A stretch of DNA of 32,863 nucleotides from Pseudomonadota bacterium (GTDB lineage: Bacteria > Pseudomonadota > Alphaproteobacteria > Sphingomonadales > Sphingomonadaceae). A program made the translations under genes and the position numbers. Location: positions 1-32,863 of the forward strand of contig JAEWZX010000043.1 of assembly GCA_023394965.1 (NCBI GenBank), read 5' to 3'. The notes beneath the pieces were generated by a model that did no database searches, was not told the DNA's origin, and was given only the letters and a program-made list of their open reading frames with translations. This document shows, piece by piece, positions 6,928 to 15,047 of the stretch; within the stretch, counting starts at the first letter, position 1, and each line of letters begins with the position of its first letter.

Positions 6928-8997
6928 ATGAGCGGCATCGACACGCATCCCTTCTTCGACTTCCATACACATGGCTTTGTCAGAGTTGCCACGAGCACGC
7001 CCAAGGTGCGTACCGCCGATGTTACTTACAACGCGGAAGGCATACTAGAACAAGCCTGCAAGGCGGATGCCCAGAATGTTGACCTGCTCTTGTATCCGGA
7101 ACTCTCGCTGTCATCTTACGCGCTCGACGATTTGCATTTGCAATCGGCCTTGCTCGATTCGGTCGAAGCTCAGGTTGGCAGGATTACAGAGGCCTCACGC
7201 GCTCTCTCCCCGGTGCTTGTGTTTGGCGCACCGCTGCGTCGCAATGGGCGCATTTACAACTGTGCGCTTGTGGTTGCACATGGCGAGTTGATGGGGGTCG
7301 TACCGAAAAGTTACTTGCCCAACTATCGGGAATATTACGAGAAGCGGTGGTTCGCTCATGGCCGCGATTGTGTTGGACTGACCATTCGCTGCGGTTCGCA
7401 TGAGGTGCCTTTCGGAACCGATCTGACTTTTGCTGCCAGCGACCTTCCAGGGTTTATATTCGGAGTCGAAATCTGCGAGGATTTCTGGTCTCCGAACCCG
7501 CCGGGCACGATGGCCGCGCTGGCGGGAGCCACTATTTTGCTTAATCCTAGCGCTTCCAATATCACCATCGGCAAATCTGACGAGCGCCATCTTCTCAGTC
7601 GCTCCAGCTCAAGCCGGTCAGTGTGCGCTTATGCCTATTCCGCCAGCGGGCATGGAGAGAGTACGACCGATCTCGCTTGGGACGGGCAGGGCATGATTTA
7701 CGAGCTTGGCGATCTGCTCGTCGAAAGCGTCCGTTTCGATCTAAATCCCGAGCTTTGCATCACGGATGTAGACACACGACGTATTCTTTCCGAACGCATG
7801 CGGATGCAGACTTTTAATGATGCAGCCGAGGCATTGGGACGCCCGGAAGACTGGTATCGGCGTGTTACGTTCGATCATAACCCGCGTTGCGGCGACAGCG
7901 GTTTGCTAAGGCCTGTACGCCGTTATCCTTTCGTGCCCAACCGCGCGGATAAGTTGGATGAGGACTGCTACGAGGCTTTCAACATTCAGGTCGATGCCTT
8001 GATGCGCCGGATCGAGGCGACCAGACCAAAGTGTCTGGTCATCGGTATTTCCGGCGGTCTCGACAGCACGCACGCCCTGATTGTCGCTGCGAAGGCTATG
8101 GATCGGCTGGGTCGACCGCGTACGGATATTCGCGGTTATACCATGCCCGGCTTCGCTACGTCCGATGGTACGAAATCAAATGCCTGGCGATTGATGGAAG
8201 CCTTTGGCATCGCAGCCGAAGAAATCGACATAAAGCCGACTGCGGAAATGATGCTGGGGAACATCGGCCATGCCTATGCCGATGGACATCCCGTCTATGA
8301 CACCACTTTTGAGAATGTGCAGGCGGGCTTGCGCACCGATTATCTTTTTCGCCTCGCCGGTCAGCATGGTGGCTGGGTGATCGGCACAGGCGATCTCAGC
8401 GAACTTGCCCTTGGCTGGTGTACCTACGGCGTGGGCGACCACATGAGTCATTATGGGGTGAATGCCGGTGTCCCCAAGACGTTGATTCAGTATCTCATTG
8501 GGTGGGCCATGCGGACTGCTCAGTTTGATGACGGTGTTGATGCTGTACTTGCGGACATTCTGGACACCGAGATCAGCCCTGAACTAGTCCCTGCGGGCGA
8601 GGATGGTCAGATCCAGAGCACGCAATCGATCATCGGACCATACGAGCTTAACGATTTCTTCCTCCACCATGTCATTCGTTGGGGTCAGAAACCGAGCCAC
8701 GTAGCCTTTCTGGCCTGGCACGCCTGGAGAGATGCGAAGGAGGGGCTCTGGCCGATCGATTTTCCAGACGATGCAAAAACCGAATATGATTTGGTGACCA
8801 TTGCGAAGTGGCTGGAGAATTTTCTCAAGCGCTTTTTTGGCTTCAGCCAGTTCAAGCGCAGTGCATTGCCCAATGGCCCGAAGGTCTCTGCCGGTGGGGC
8901 GCTGAGCCCGCGTGGCGACTGGCGGGCGCCGAGCGATGCCGTGGCTGACGTTTGGCTTGCCGAACTGGCCGCAGCTCTTCCGGCTTCGGACGACTGA
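6679..8997 (+). CDS. nadE: Glutamine-dependent NAD+ synthetase with N-terminal HTH extension
   Basis: Converts nicotinate adenine dinucleotide to NAD+ with ATP and glutamine. Numbered from ATG 6928, the nitrilase-like glutaminase domain (1 to about 290) shows Glu58 (YPELSLSSY), Lys127 (VPKSYLPNYREYYEKRWF) and nucleophile Cys183 (GVEICEDFW). The synthetase domain has the ATP pyrophosphatase loop ISGGLDSTHAL and TGDLSELALGWCTYGVGDHMSHYGVN. The core from 6928 is 689 residues, normal for the family, and has AAAGG about 10 nt upstream. The same frame stays open for 83 more codons back to ATG 6679, and that extension is a recognisable HTH. The product may be a 772-residue fusion, a 689-residue enzyme, or both. 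The EamA gene follows after 2 nt. Confidence 0.93.
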   Translation: MHRAGTKIRHWRESHSPPLSAEEFGVRYGQPAAWPSRTVYGWEAKGKIARASVQKRLAELGVCDPGDWLEPTPDGIQKKGIASMSGIDTHPFFDFHTHGFVRVATSTPKVRTADVTYNAEGILEQACKADAQNVDLLLYPELSLSSYALDDLHLQSALLDSVEAQVGRITEASRALSPVLVFGAPLRRNGRIYNCALVVAHGELMGVVPKSYLPNYREYYEKRWFAHGRDCVGLTIRCGSHEVPFGTDLTFAASDLPGFIFGVEICEDFWSPNPPGTMAALAGATILLNPSASNITIGKSDERHLLSRSSSSRSVCAYAYSASGHGESTTDLAWDGQGMIYELGDLLVESVRFDLNPELCITDVDTRRILSERMRMQTFNDAAEALGRPEDWYRRVTFDHNPRCGDSGLLRPVRRYPFVPNRADKLDEDCYEAFNIQVDALMRRIEATRPKCLVIGISGGLDSTHALIVAAKAMDRLGRPRTDIRGYTMPGFATSDGTKSNAWRLMEAFGIAAEEIDIKPTAEMMLGNIGHAYADGHPVYDTTFENVQAGLRTDYLFRLAGQHGGWVIGTGDLSELALGWCTYGVGDHMSHYGVNAGVPKTLIQYLIGWAMRTAQFDDGVDAVLADILDTEISPELVPAGEDGQIQSTQSIIGPYELNDFFLHHVIRWGQKPSHVAFLAWHAWRDAKEGLWPIDFPDDAKTEYDLVTIAKWLENFLKRFFGFSQFKRSALPNGPKVSAGGALSPRGDWRAPSDAVADVWLAELAAALPASDD

Positions 8998-8999
8998 AC

Positions 9000-9887
9000 A
9001 TGCCTGGTCGTGCTCTTGCAATAATGATGCTGTGCAACGTTGTGTGGGCGCTGAATGTCGTCATCAGCAAGCTCGCGATTGCCGACCTTGGTACACCACC
9101 GTTGTTTTATGCGCTGCTTAGATCGGTGATTATCGCAGTCGTACTCATTCCATTGCTTAGGCCATTGCCCGAAAAGCTATGGCGCGTTTTACTGGTCGGG
9201 CTGGCGATAAGCGGTGGCTCGTTTGCGCTGCTTTTCATGGGACTTGAGACTGCGAGCCCTTCTGCCGCTGGTGTAGTCAGTCTGACAGGTGCTCCGATGA
9301 CTGTGCTGTTTGCTATCCTCTTTCTGGGGGAGCGCATTCGCTGGCGTCGCGGACTTGGCATCGGACTGGCCTTCGGTGGCGTCTTTTATGCTATGGCAGG
9401 TGACAGCCAGATGGACACAGGCACGGGTCTCCTGCTGGTGTTCATTTCGGCAGTTGTCGGTGCCCTTGGAGCGGTGTTCGTGAAACGGCTCGACCTGCCT
9501 TCCATCCGGTTACAAGCGTGGGCTGCAGTTGCTTCAGTGGCCGTATTGTTCCCGCTGACTTTTTTTATGGAAAGCGGTCAGATCGCTGCGTTGACAAATG
9601 CCCCTTGGCAGCTCGCAGCCTGTCTGTTCTTTGCTGCGATAATCGTGTCGGTGTGTGGCCACTCGGCTTACTATCGCTTGCTGCAACAATATGACGCCAA
9701 TCTCGTCGTACCTTTGACGCTGTTTACGCCAATCTTGACGATAATTTTCGGAGCATGGCTAACCGGCGATACCATTGGTGGGCGCCTGATTGTCGGCGGC
9801 GCGATCGCTCTGGCCGGTGTCGCAATCATTGTGCTGCGGCCTAGCGAAACCTTTACCCGGCGTTTCTTGGTCAGGCCGAGGTTCTGA
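9000..9887 (+). CDS. EamA-family (DMT) membrane transporter
   Basis: Inner-membrane permease of the drug/metabolite transporter superfamily, 295 residues with about ten hydrophobic segments in two EamA repeats. The first repeat starts at NVVWALNVVISKLAIADLGTPPLFYALLR; the second contains VVGALGAVFVKRL and ends in the typical LTLFTPILTIIFGAWLTGD ... GGAIALAGVAIIV. Substrate unknown; relatives export amino acids or metabolites. I start at ATG 9000, 2 nt after the nadE stop, since residues upstream are the nadE tail in another frame. It is likely co-transcribed with nadE. Its stop codon directly abuts the stop of ilvE on the other strand. Confidence 0.88.
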   Translation: MPGRALAIMMLCNVVWALNVVISKLAIADLGTPPLFYALLRSVIIAVVLIPLLRPLPEKLWRVLLVGLAISGGSFALLFMGLETASPSAAGVVSLTGAPMTVLFAILFLGERIRWRRGLGIGLAFGGVFYAMAGDSQMDTGTGLLLVFISAVVGALGAVFVKRLDLPSIRLQAWAAVASVAVLFPLTFFMESGQIAALTNAPWQLAACLFFAAIIVSVCGHSAYYRLLQQYDANLVVPLTLFTPILTIIFGAWLTGDTIGGRLIVGGAIALAGVAIIVLRPSETFTRRFLVRPRF

Positions 9888-10970
9888 TCAGTCCAGCTTG
9901 TGGGTCCATCCACGGGTATCCCTCGCGGTGCCCTTCTGGATACCAACCAGTTTTTCGCGGATTTTATGGGTCATCTGACCGGTGCCGCCACTGCCGATGG
10001 TGAATTCACCATCGGGACCCATCACGGTTCCCACAGGGGTTACGACCGCGGCCGTACCGCAGGCCATTGTTTCCAGAAGGTGGCCTTTGATCGCATCCGC
10101 ACGCCATTGATCGATGCTGTAAGGTTCTTCACGAACCTGCAAACCTTCTTCGCGCAGCAATTGGATCAGGCTGTCACGAGTAATGCCAGGCAGGATCGTG
10201 CCTGTGAGCGGCGGCGTGATTACGCTGCCATCGTCGAATACGAAGAACAGATTCATACCGCCGAGTTCTTCGATCCACTTCTTTTCCACGGCGTCGAGAA
10301 ACACCACTTGGTCGCATCCGTTTTCGATGCCTTCCGCCTGCGGAACCAGCGATGCGGCGTAATTCCCGCCGGTCTTCGCTGCACCCGTGCCTCCAGGTGC
10401 GGCCCGCGTATAATTGCGGCTCACCCAAATCTTCACCGGCTTTGCGCCACCCTTGAAGTAGGGACCTACGGGAGAGGCTATGAGGATATATTTGTACTGC
10501 CGGGCAGGGCGCACGCCCAGAAATGCTTCCGAAGCAAACATGAAAGGGCGCAGGTACAGTGAGCCGTCCGGGTCATCGGGAACCCAATCACGATCTTTGG
10601 CAACAAGTTGGCTTATCGAATTGAGAAAAAGGTCTTCCGGCAGTTCCGGCATCGCCATGCGCCGCGCACTTTCATTAAAGCGACGGGCATTTTGTTCTGG
10701 GCGAAACAGGGCAAGCGACCCGTCTGCCTGTTTATAGGCCTTCATACCTTCGAATATTTCCTGCGCATAGTGCAGCACAGCCGCCGCAGGATCCAGGCTG
10801 ATCGGTTCGCGCGGGCCAAGCGTCGCCTTATGCCATCCACCTTTGTCTGCATCATAATCGATCACGACCATGTGGTCGGTGAACAATTTGCCGAAACCTG
10901 GATCTTGGAGTGCCTGCTGGCGTGTTTCGCCTGGCACCGGGGCGGGATGGGGGAGATGCTCGAAATCCAT
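9888..10970 (-). CDS. ilvE: Branched-chain amino acid aminotransferase
   Basis: PLP-dependent fold-type IV transaminase that interconverts Leu, Ile and Val with their 2-oxo acids, using 2-oxoglutarate/glutamate. The 360-residue protein belongs to the long BCAT group. Visible motifs are the arm region LDPAAAVLHYAQEIFEGMKAY, LYLRPFMFASE, the catalytic Lys199 in GTGAAKTGGNYAASL, EELGGMNLFFVFDD, LPGITRDS and the late TMACGTAAVVTPVG. I start at ATG 10968-10970 because homologues begin at about this point; an open frame of 35 more codons runs through the upstream hairpin and is more likely leader RNA. Upstream lies a structured leader. Convergent with the EamA gene, with no bases between the two stop codons. 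Confidence 0.95.
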   Translation of the reverse strand: MDFEHLPHPAPVPGETRQQALQDPGFGKLFTDHMVVIDYDADKGGWHKATLGPREPISLDPAAAVLHYAQEIFEGMKAYKQADGSLALFRPEQNARRFNESARRMAMPELPEDLFLNSISQLVAKDRDWVPDDPDGSLYLRPFMFASEAFLGVRPARQYKYILIASPVGPYFKGGAKPVKIWVSRNYTRAAPGGTGAAKTGGNYAASLVPQAEGIENGCDQVVFLDAVEKKWIEELGGMNLFFVFDDGSVITPPLTGTILPGITRDSLIQLLREEGLQVREEPYSIDQWRADAIKGHLLETMACGTAAVVTPVGTVMGPDGEFTIGSGGTGQMTHKIREKLVGIQKGTARDTRGWTHKLD

Positions 10971-11033
10971 GGGGCTCGGGTAATGCGCGCTGTGCGATTT
11001 CGCAAGCGGTCCAGATTGCTGGGTGTAAAATGA

Positions 11034-11071
11034 GAAGGGCAGCTCCACACACATAGGTGGAACTGCCCTTC
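11034..11071 (-). terminator. Attenuator-like hairpin in the ilvE leader
   Basis: In the minus-strand transcript GAAGGGCAGTTCCAC pairs with GTGGAGCTGCCCTTC: 15 bp with one G-U wobble and an 8-nt loop. It is followed by TCATTTTAC, a weak U-rich run. It lies 64 nt before the ilvE start and after the short leader ORF, the place expected of an attenuator. On the plus strand the same position would be a C-A mismatch, which favours function in the minus-strand RNA. Confidence 0.5.
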
Positions 11072-11076
11072 GCATG

Positions 11077-11101
11077 GTCAGCGGCGGGAAGTGCCGCTCA
11101 C
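11077..11101 (-). promoter_or_regulatory. Second leader hairpin upstream of ilvE
   Basis: GTGAGCGGC and GCCGCTGAC can pair with one mismatch around a 7-nt loop (ACTTCCC). It stands between the leader ORF and the terminator-like hairpin and might be a pause or competing structure. I did not find an obvious stable alternative pairing with the next hairpin. Confidence 0.35.
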
Positions 11102-11122
11102 GAAGCCTCTATTGGTATCTGC

Positions 11123-11179
11123 TTACCGATAGTGCTCCGCGCGGAAACTTGCCGACCTCTCTGCTGAACCATGAGACAT
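11123..11179 (-). CDS. Leader ORF of 18 codons with complete Shine-Dalgarno, upstream of ilvE
   Basis: ATG at 11177-11179 is preceded 1 nt away by AAAGGAGGTGATCC (11181-11194), complementary to the full 3' end of 16S rRNA, a very strong ribosome site for such a tiny frame. The peptide would be MSHGSAERSASFRAEHYR, stop TAA at 11123-11125. It contains four Ser and three Arg and no Ile, Leu or Val, so a simple branched-chain attenuator is not supported. Two hairpins follow before ilvE. The spacing from Shine-Dalgarno core to ATG is about 7 nt, which suits initiation. Expression and function are inferred. Confidence 0.5.
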   Translation of the reverse strand: MSHGSAERSASFRAEHYR

Positions 11180-11405
11180 CGGATCACCTCCTTTCGCGCT
11201 GTTTAGAGCCAAAGTACCCCGTTTCGGGGAACAAGACCGCGTTTCGCCGCTGATCTTGTGGATATATTTGAGTCTTTCAGAAGGTTAAAACAACCCTTGA
11301 AAAAAAGTTTTCCCACGTCAGAATTGTCGTTTCTGACTCCAGATACTTCCTGAGCTTTTTGCGCGATGGTATTTGAGCGGCGGGAGAGCTGCTGCCCGAA
11401 TCCGG
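11180..11405. other. Intergenic stretch upstream of the ilvE leader ORF
   Basis: Between the leader ORF and the lipoprotein stop. Apart from the ribosome site at 11181-11194, I see a short hairpin CCCCG-TTT-CGGGG (11217-11229) and the run GAAAAAAAGTTTTCCC near 11300 with a weak AAGGTT/AACCCTT pairing beside it. The last may help end the lipoprotein transcript. A promoter for the ilvE leader should lie here, but I cannot place -35 and -10 boxes with confidence. Confidence 0.4.
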
Positions 11406-11960
11406 TCACCGGCATTCTTCGATTACTCGTGACACTTCGGCCCATGGCGGCAGATAGATTGTGGGTAAGCCTGGGACTTCCACAGCGAATCGCCCACGCG
11501 TGATTGCCATTGCGTCTAGCAAGGAATCGCGCGCGGAAAGGTTGGCCACAATGGTCGACTGGCCGCTGGCTGAAGCACGAGCTGCCAGGGTGCGATCGGT
11601 GGTTTCGGTACGAATTGTCATGGACGCTTGGCCCTGCTGCTGACCGGCACGAGTGAGAATGACTTGATTCGCGGAGCGATCGCAATCGATTGAAAAGCGT
11701 GTTTCCGAAGTGCTTTCGCCATACAGGGCTATGCCGCCATTGGCTTCGGACCTGTAGGTCCAGTTCCCTGGTGTACGCGGTTGATCGATCCAGTTTTCCG
11801 TTGCGGGCGGTGCTGGCGATGTCGATGCAGGCGTTGTTTGCGCGGGCGTAGGCGCAGGGGCGGGAGACGGTGCCGGGGTGGAATCTGGCGCCGGAACACA
11901 TGCGGCGATGGTGAAAGTGAGCGCCAGAGCGCCACCGAGATGGGCATAGATCGGTTTCAT
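11406..11960 (-). CDS. Proline-rich putative lipoprotein
   Basis: No named family recognised. The protein (184 residues from ATG 11960) has a signal sequence MKPIYAHLGGALALTFTIAAC with lipobox TIAAC, then a Pro/Ala/Thr-rich linker of about 35 residues (PAPSPAPAPTPAQ...), then a folded domain with WTYRSEANGGIALYGES, RFSIDCDR and a C-terminal GLPTIYLPPWAEVSRVIEECR. The two Cys of the mature domain may bond. It is likely anchored in a membrane facing the periplasm. An ATG nine codons upstream (11987) would spoil the short n-region, so I prefer 11960. Divergent from tlyA with about 25-35 bp between starts, so the promoters must overlap coding sequence. Confidence 0.75.
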   Translation of the reverse strand: MKPIYAHLGGALALTFTIAACVPAPDSTPAPSPAPAPTPAQTTPASTSPAPPATENWIDQPRTPGNWTYRSEANGGIALYGESTSETRFSIDCDRSANQVILTRAGQQQGQASMTIRTETTDRTLAARASASGQSTIVANLSARDSLLDAMAITRGRFAVEVPGLPTIYLPPWAEVSRVIEECR

Positions 11961-11994
11961 GCATCGATAATGCTCGCTAAGCGGCATGTTTCCA

Positions 11995-12732
11995 ATGCCG
12001 AAAAAGAAGCGCCTTGATCAAATGTTGGTGGACCGCGGGCTCGTTGAGAGCAGGACGCGGGCTCAGGCGCTGGTGATGGCAGGGCTGGTTTTCTCAGCAG
12101 AACAGAAGCTTGCAAAGCCTGGGCAGCAGCTTTCCGCAGATGTCCCGTTGGAAGTTCGCGGGCGCGATCATCCCTGGGTCAGCCGCGGTGGAATCAAGCT
12201 TGCTCATGCGATTGATCACTTCGGCCTGGATCCAGCGGGTGTCACTGCAATGGATATCGGCAGTTCGACGGGCGGGTTTACCGACGTTTTGTTGCAGGGT
12301 GGGGCCGAACATGTGTTTGCGGTCGACAGTGGGACTAACCAGCTTGCCTGGAAGCTGCGGCAGGATGACCGCGTCACCGTGCTCGAACAGACCAGCGCGC
12401 GTACCTTGACGCGCGAGCTGATCGATCGCCGCGTGACATGGGTGGTATGCGATGCCAGCTTCATCGGCCTTGCCAAGGTGCTTGATCGCCCGCTTGATCT
12501 GGCTGAGCGTGAGTGTCGACTGGTTGCGCTGATCAAGCCGCAATTTGAAGTCGGCCGCGAGGAGGTTGGAAAGAAAGGCGTGGTCAGCAATCCCGCACTT
12601 CATCGTCGCGTGTGCGAAGAAGTGCGCAGCTGGGTCGAAGGGCTGGAGTTTGACGTGCAAGGTATTGTGGAAAGCCCGATCACGGGGCCGGAAGGCAATG
12701 TGGAATTCCTGATAAGCGCGTCTCGCAATTGA
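11995..12732 (+). CDS. tlyA: TlyA-family rRNA (cytidine-2'-O)-methyltransferase
   Basis: Putative SAM-dependent methyltransferase; TlyA of mycobacteria methylates 16S and 23S rRNA and affects capreomycin susceptibility, while many homologues are annotated as hemolysin A. The N-terminal S4 RNA-binding domain (RLDQMLVDRGLVESRTRAQALVMAGLV) is followed by HPWVSRGGIKLAHAID and the Rossmann SAM site MDIGSSTGGFTDVLLQGGA, then VDSGTNQLAWKLR, CDASFIGL and LIKPQFEVGRE with Lys of the FtsJ-like catalytic set. About 245 residues, normal length. ATG 11995 (MPKKKRLDQ) matches the family start; ATG 11986 adds three residues. Confidence 0.92.
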   Translation: MPKKKRLDQMLVDRGLVESRTRAQALVMAGLVFSAEQKLAKPGQQLSADVPLEVRGRDHPWVSRGGIKLAHAIDHFGLDPAGVTAMDIGSSTGGFTDVLLQGGAEHVFAVDSGTNQLAWKLRQDDRVTVLEQTSARTLTRELIDRRVTWVVCDASFIGLAKVLDRPLDLAERECRLVALIKPQFEVGREEVGKKGVVSNPALHRRVCEEVRSWVEGLEFDVQGIVESPITGPEGNVEFLISASRN

Positions 12733-12787
12733 CCTTGCGATACACTTCGCCCTACGCGCTCGTGCAATCGTATGTCATGGAGAAGAT

Positions 12788-14320
12788 ATGTCCGCCAATA
12801 TTGCCGAGATGGAACGTCGCCGCGAAGCTGCTGAACTCGGAGGGGGACAGAAACGCATCGATGCGCAGCACGCCAAGGGTAAGCTGACCGCCCGTGAACG
12901 GCTCGACATTCTGCTGGATGAAGGCAGTTTCGAAGAGCTCGATCGCTATGTCGAACATGACTGCGTCGATTTCGGTATGCAGGACCAGAAGATCCCCGGA
13001 GACGGAGTCGTCACCGGCTCTGGCACGATCAACGGGCGACTGGTGTACGTCTTCTCTCAAGACTTCACTGTCTTCGGCGGCTCCCTGTCGAAACGCCATG
13101 CGGAAAAGATCTGCAAGGTCATGGATACCGCAATGAAAGTCGGCGCGCCCGTGATTGGCCTCAACGACAGCGGCGGTGCACGAATCCAGGAAGGCGTTGC
13201 AAGTCTCGGCGGTTATGCCGAAGTGTTCCAGCGCAATGTGCTGGCGAGCGGCGTGGTTCCGCAGATCAGCTTAATTATGGGGCCGTGCGCAGGCGGGGCA
13301 GTCTATTCGCCGGCGATGACCGATTTCATCTTCATGGTGGAGGACAGTTCCTACATGTTCGTCACCGGCCCAGATGTGGTGAAAACGGTGACCAACGAGG
13401 TCGTCACGCAGGAAGAATTGGGCGGGGCAAAGACCCATACCACCAAGACATCCGTGGCCGACAACAGCTTTGAGAACGACATCGAGACGCTGCTCGCGAC
13501 TCGCGATTTCTTCGATTATCTGCCGCTGTCCAATCGCGAGGACGCGCCCGAGCGGCCGACCAGCGATGCATGGGACCGTGAGGAGCCCAGCCTCGACACG
13601 CTGATCCCCGACAACGCCAACCAGCCTTACGACATGCACGAGGTGATCCGGAAGACGTTGGACGAAGGCGATTTTTTTGAGATTCAGCCGGGCCATGCAG
13701 GTAATATCATCTGCGGCTTTGGCCGGGTGGAGGGGCGCACAGTCGGCGTGGTCGCGAACCAGCCCATGGTGCTTGCAGGTGTGCTCGACATTAACTCTTC
13801 CAAGAAGGCTGCGCGCTTTGTGCGCTTCTGCGATGCCTTCGAAATCCCGATCGTGACCTTCGTTGACGTTCCCGGCTTCCTCCCCGGCACATCGCAGGAG
13901 CACAACGGCATAATCAAGCACGGCGCGAAGCTGCTGTTCGCCTATGCCGAGGCGACCGTGCCAAAGATCACCGTCATCACGCGCAAGGCCTATGGTGGCG
14001 CGTACGACGTGATGGCGTCAAAGCACCTGCGCGGCGACCTCAACTACGCCTGGCCGACCGCTGAAATCGCCGTGATGGGCGCCAAGGGCGCGGTGGAGAT
14101 AATCTTCCGCCAGGACCGCGACGATCCCGGCAAGATTGCTGAAAAGACCAAGGAATATGAAGACCGCTTCGCTAACCCCTTCGTGGCAGCATCACGCGGC
14201 TATATCGACGAGGTGATCTACCCACACTCGACGCGGCGTCGCATCGCGCTGGGGCTACGCAAGCTGCGGACAAAGCAACTCGAAAACCCCTGGAAGAAGC
14301 ACGACAATATTCCGCTGTGA
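12788..14320 (+). CDS. pccB: Propionyl-CoA carboxylase beta subunit
   Basis: Carboxyltransferase subunit that moves CO2 from carboxybiotin on PccA to propionyl-CoA, giving (S)-methylmalonyl-CoA. At 510 residues it has the usual length. The N-terminal half shows KLTARERLDILLDEGSF, the CoA-site region LNDSGGARIQEGVASLGGYAE and GPCAGGAVYSPAMTDF; the C-terminal half shows FVDVPGFLPGTSQEHNGIIKHGAKLL and GGAYDVMASKHLRGD ... WPTAEIAVMGAKGAVEI. GGAGA lies 5 nt before ATG 12788. First gene of the propionate series; its partner pccA is the last gene, 7.6 kb away. The 55-bp gap to tlyA shows no clear promoter or TTTGCAA-type operator. Confidence 0.96.
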   Translation: MSANIAEMERRREAAELGGGQKRIDAQHAKGKLTARERLDILLDEGSFEELDRYVEHDCVDFGMQDQKIPGDGVVTGSGTINGRLVYVFSQDFTVFGGSLSKRHAEKICKVMDTAMKVGAPVIGLNDSGGARIQEGVASLGGYAEVFQRNVLASGVVPQISLIMGPCAGGAVYSPAMTDFIFMVEDSSYMFVTGPDVVKTVTNEVVTQEELGGAKTHTTKTSVADNSFENDIETLLATRDFFDYLPLSNREDAPERPTSDAWDREEPSLDTLIPDNANQPYDMHEVIRKTLDEGDFFEIQPGHAGNIICGFGRVEGRTVGVVANQPMVLAGVLDINSSKKAARFVRFCDAFEIPIVTFVDVPGFLPGTSQEHNGIIKHGAKLLFAYAEATVPKITVITRKAYGGAYDVMASKHLRGDLNYAWPTAEIAVMGAKGAVEIIFRQDRDDPGKIAEKTKEYEDRFANPFVAASRGYIDEVIYPHSTRRRIALGLRKLRTKQLENPWKKHDNIPL

Positions 14321-14574
14321 TTGCCGTTAAGCTAGTCCTTTCCGCGGTTTTCGCACTGATTGGCCTCTGGCTCTGGAGGATGGCAGACAGGTGGTCGGAG
14401 AACGGAAAAATCCCGAAGGAATGGGTGGAATCAATCAATCCTCAGTCGGTTGGTCGTGATGATCCCCACTTTGGGAAAGCTGTTGCTTGGCAAAAGCTGA
14501 TGGCGCTCATGGCATGGTTTTTTGCTGGACTTTTCGTTCTCTCAATTGGCTTTGAATTGACAGGAAATCTCTGA
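14317..14574 (+). CDS. Small two-helix membrane protein
   Basis: 85 residues, no family recognised. Two hydrophobic segments (about 4-20 and 59-82: VKLVLSAVFALIGLWLW and LMALMAWFFAGLFVLSIGF) flank a polar loop rich in charged residues (ENGKIPKEWVESINPQSVGRDDPHF). The GTG start overlaps the pccB stop by 3 nt and its own stop overlaps the next ATG by 1 nt (TGATG), so it is translationally coupled on both sides. Codon use looks less GC-rich than in the flanking enzymes. A role in propionate metabolism is not implied by the sequence; position only says it is co-expressed. Confidence 0.75.
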   Translation: MIAVKLVLSAVFALIGLWLWRMADRWSENGKIPKEWVESINPQSVGRDDPHFGKAVAWQKLMALMAWFFAGLFVLSIGFELTGNL

Positions 14575-15023
14575 TGAAACTCGGCCGTCTCAATCACATC
14601 GGCGTCGCGACGCCCTCGATCGCGGAATCGCTGCGCTACTATCGCGACGTCATGGGCGCGACGATCACACATGAACCTTTCGATCTGGAGGAGCAGGGCG
14701 TGAAGGTCTGCTTCGTAGACACGCCCGGCGAGGACGGCACCTACGGCACGCAGATCGAGCTGATCGAGCCGCTGGGCGAGCAGTCCACGCTGTCCGGCTT
14801 CCTTGCCAAGAACCCCGCCGGGGGACAGCACCATGTCTGCTACGAGGTCGAGGATATCGAGCAGGCGCGCAGCTGGTTCGAGGGGCTGGGCAAGCGCATC
14901 CTCGGCCCCACGCGCATCGGCGCGCATGGTACACCGATCTTCTTCCTCCATCCCAAAGACATGATGGGTCAACTGACCGAAGTCATGGAAAAGCCTAAGG
15001 ACGACGCGCACTGGTCGAACTGA
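14574..15023 (+). CDS. mce: Methylmalonyl-CoA epimerase
   Basis: Interconverts (S)- and (R)-methylmalonyl-CoA, linking the carboxylase to the mutase. The 149-residue protein is a vicinal-oxygen-chelate (glyoxalase) fold with two repeats. Expected metal ligands are visible: His8 (LNHIGVAT), Gln60 (YGTQIELIEPLG), His86 or 87 (GQHHVCYEV) and Glu136 (GQLTEVME). KNPAGGQHHVCYEVEDI and FLHPKDMMGQLTEV are typical of the family. Lies between pccB and the mutase, as expected. Confidence 0.95.
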   Translation: MKLGRLNHIGVATPSIAESLRYYRDVMGATITHEPFDLEEQGVKVCFVDTPGEDGTYGTQIELIEPLGEQSTLSGFLAKNPAGGQHHVCYEVEDIEQARSWFEGLGKRILGPTRIGAHGTPIFFLHPKDMMGQLTEVMEKPKDDAHWSN

Positions 15024-15047
15024 CCGGCACGGGAGATAGACGCGACA

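Noticed and set aside
11181..11194. GGATCACCTCCTTT on the plus strand equals the 3' end of 16S rRNA
   Set aside because: No other 16S sequence precedes it. On the minus strand it is simply an unusually complete Shine-Dalgarno in front of the leader ORF.
12733..12787. PccR-type operator (TTTGCAA repeats) upstream of pccB
   Set aside because: No such repeat is visible in this gap.
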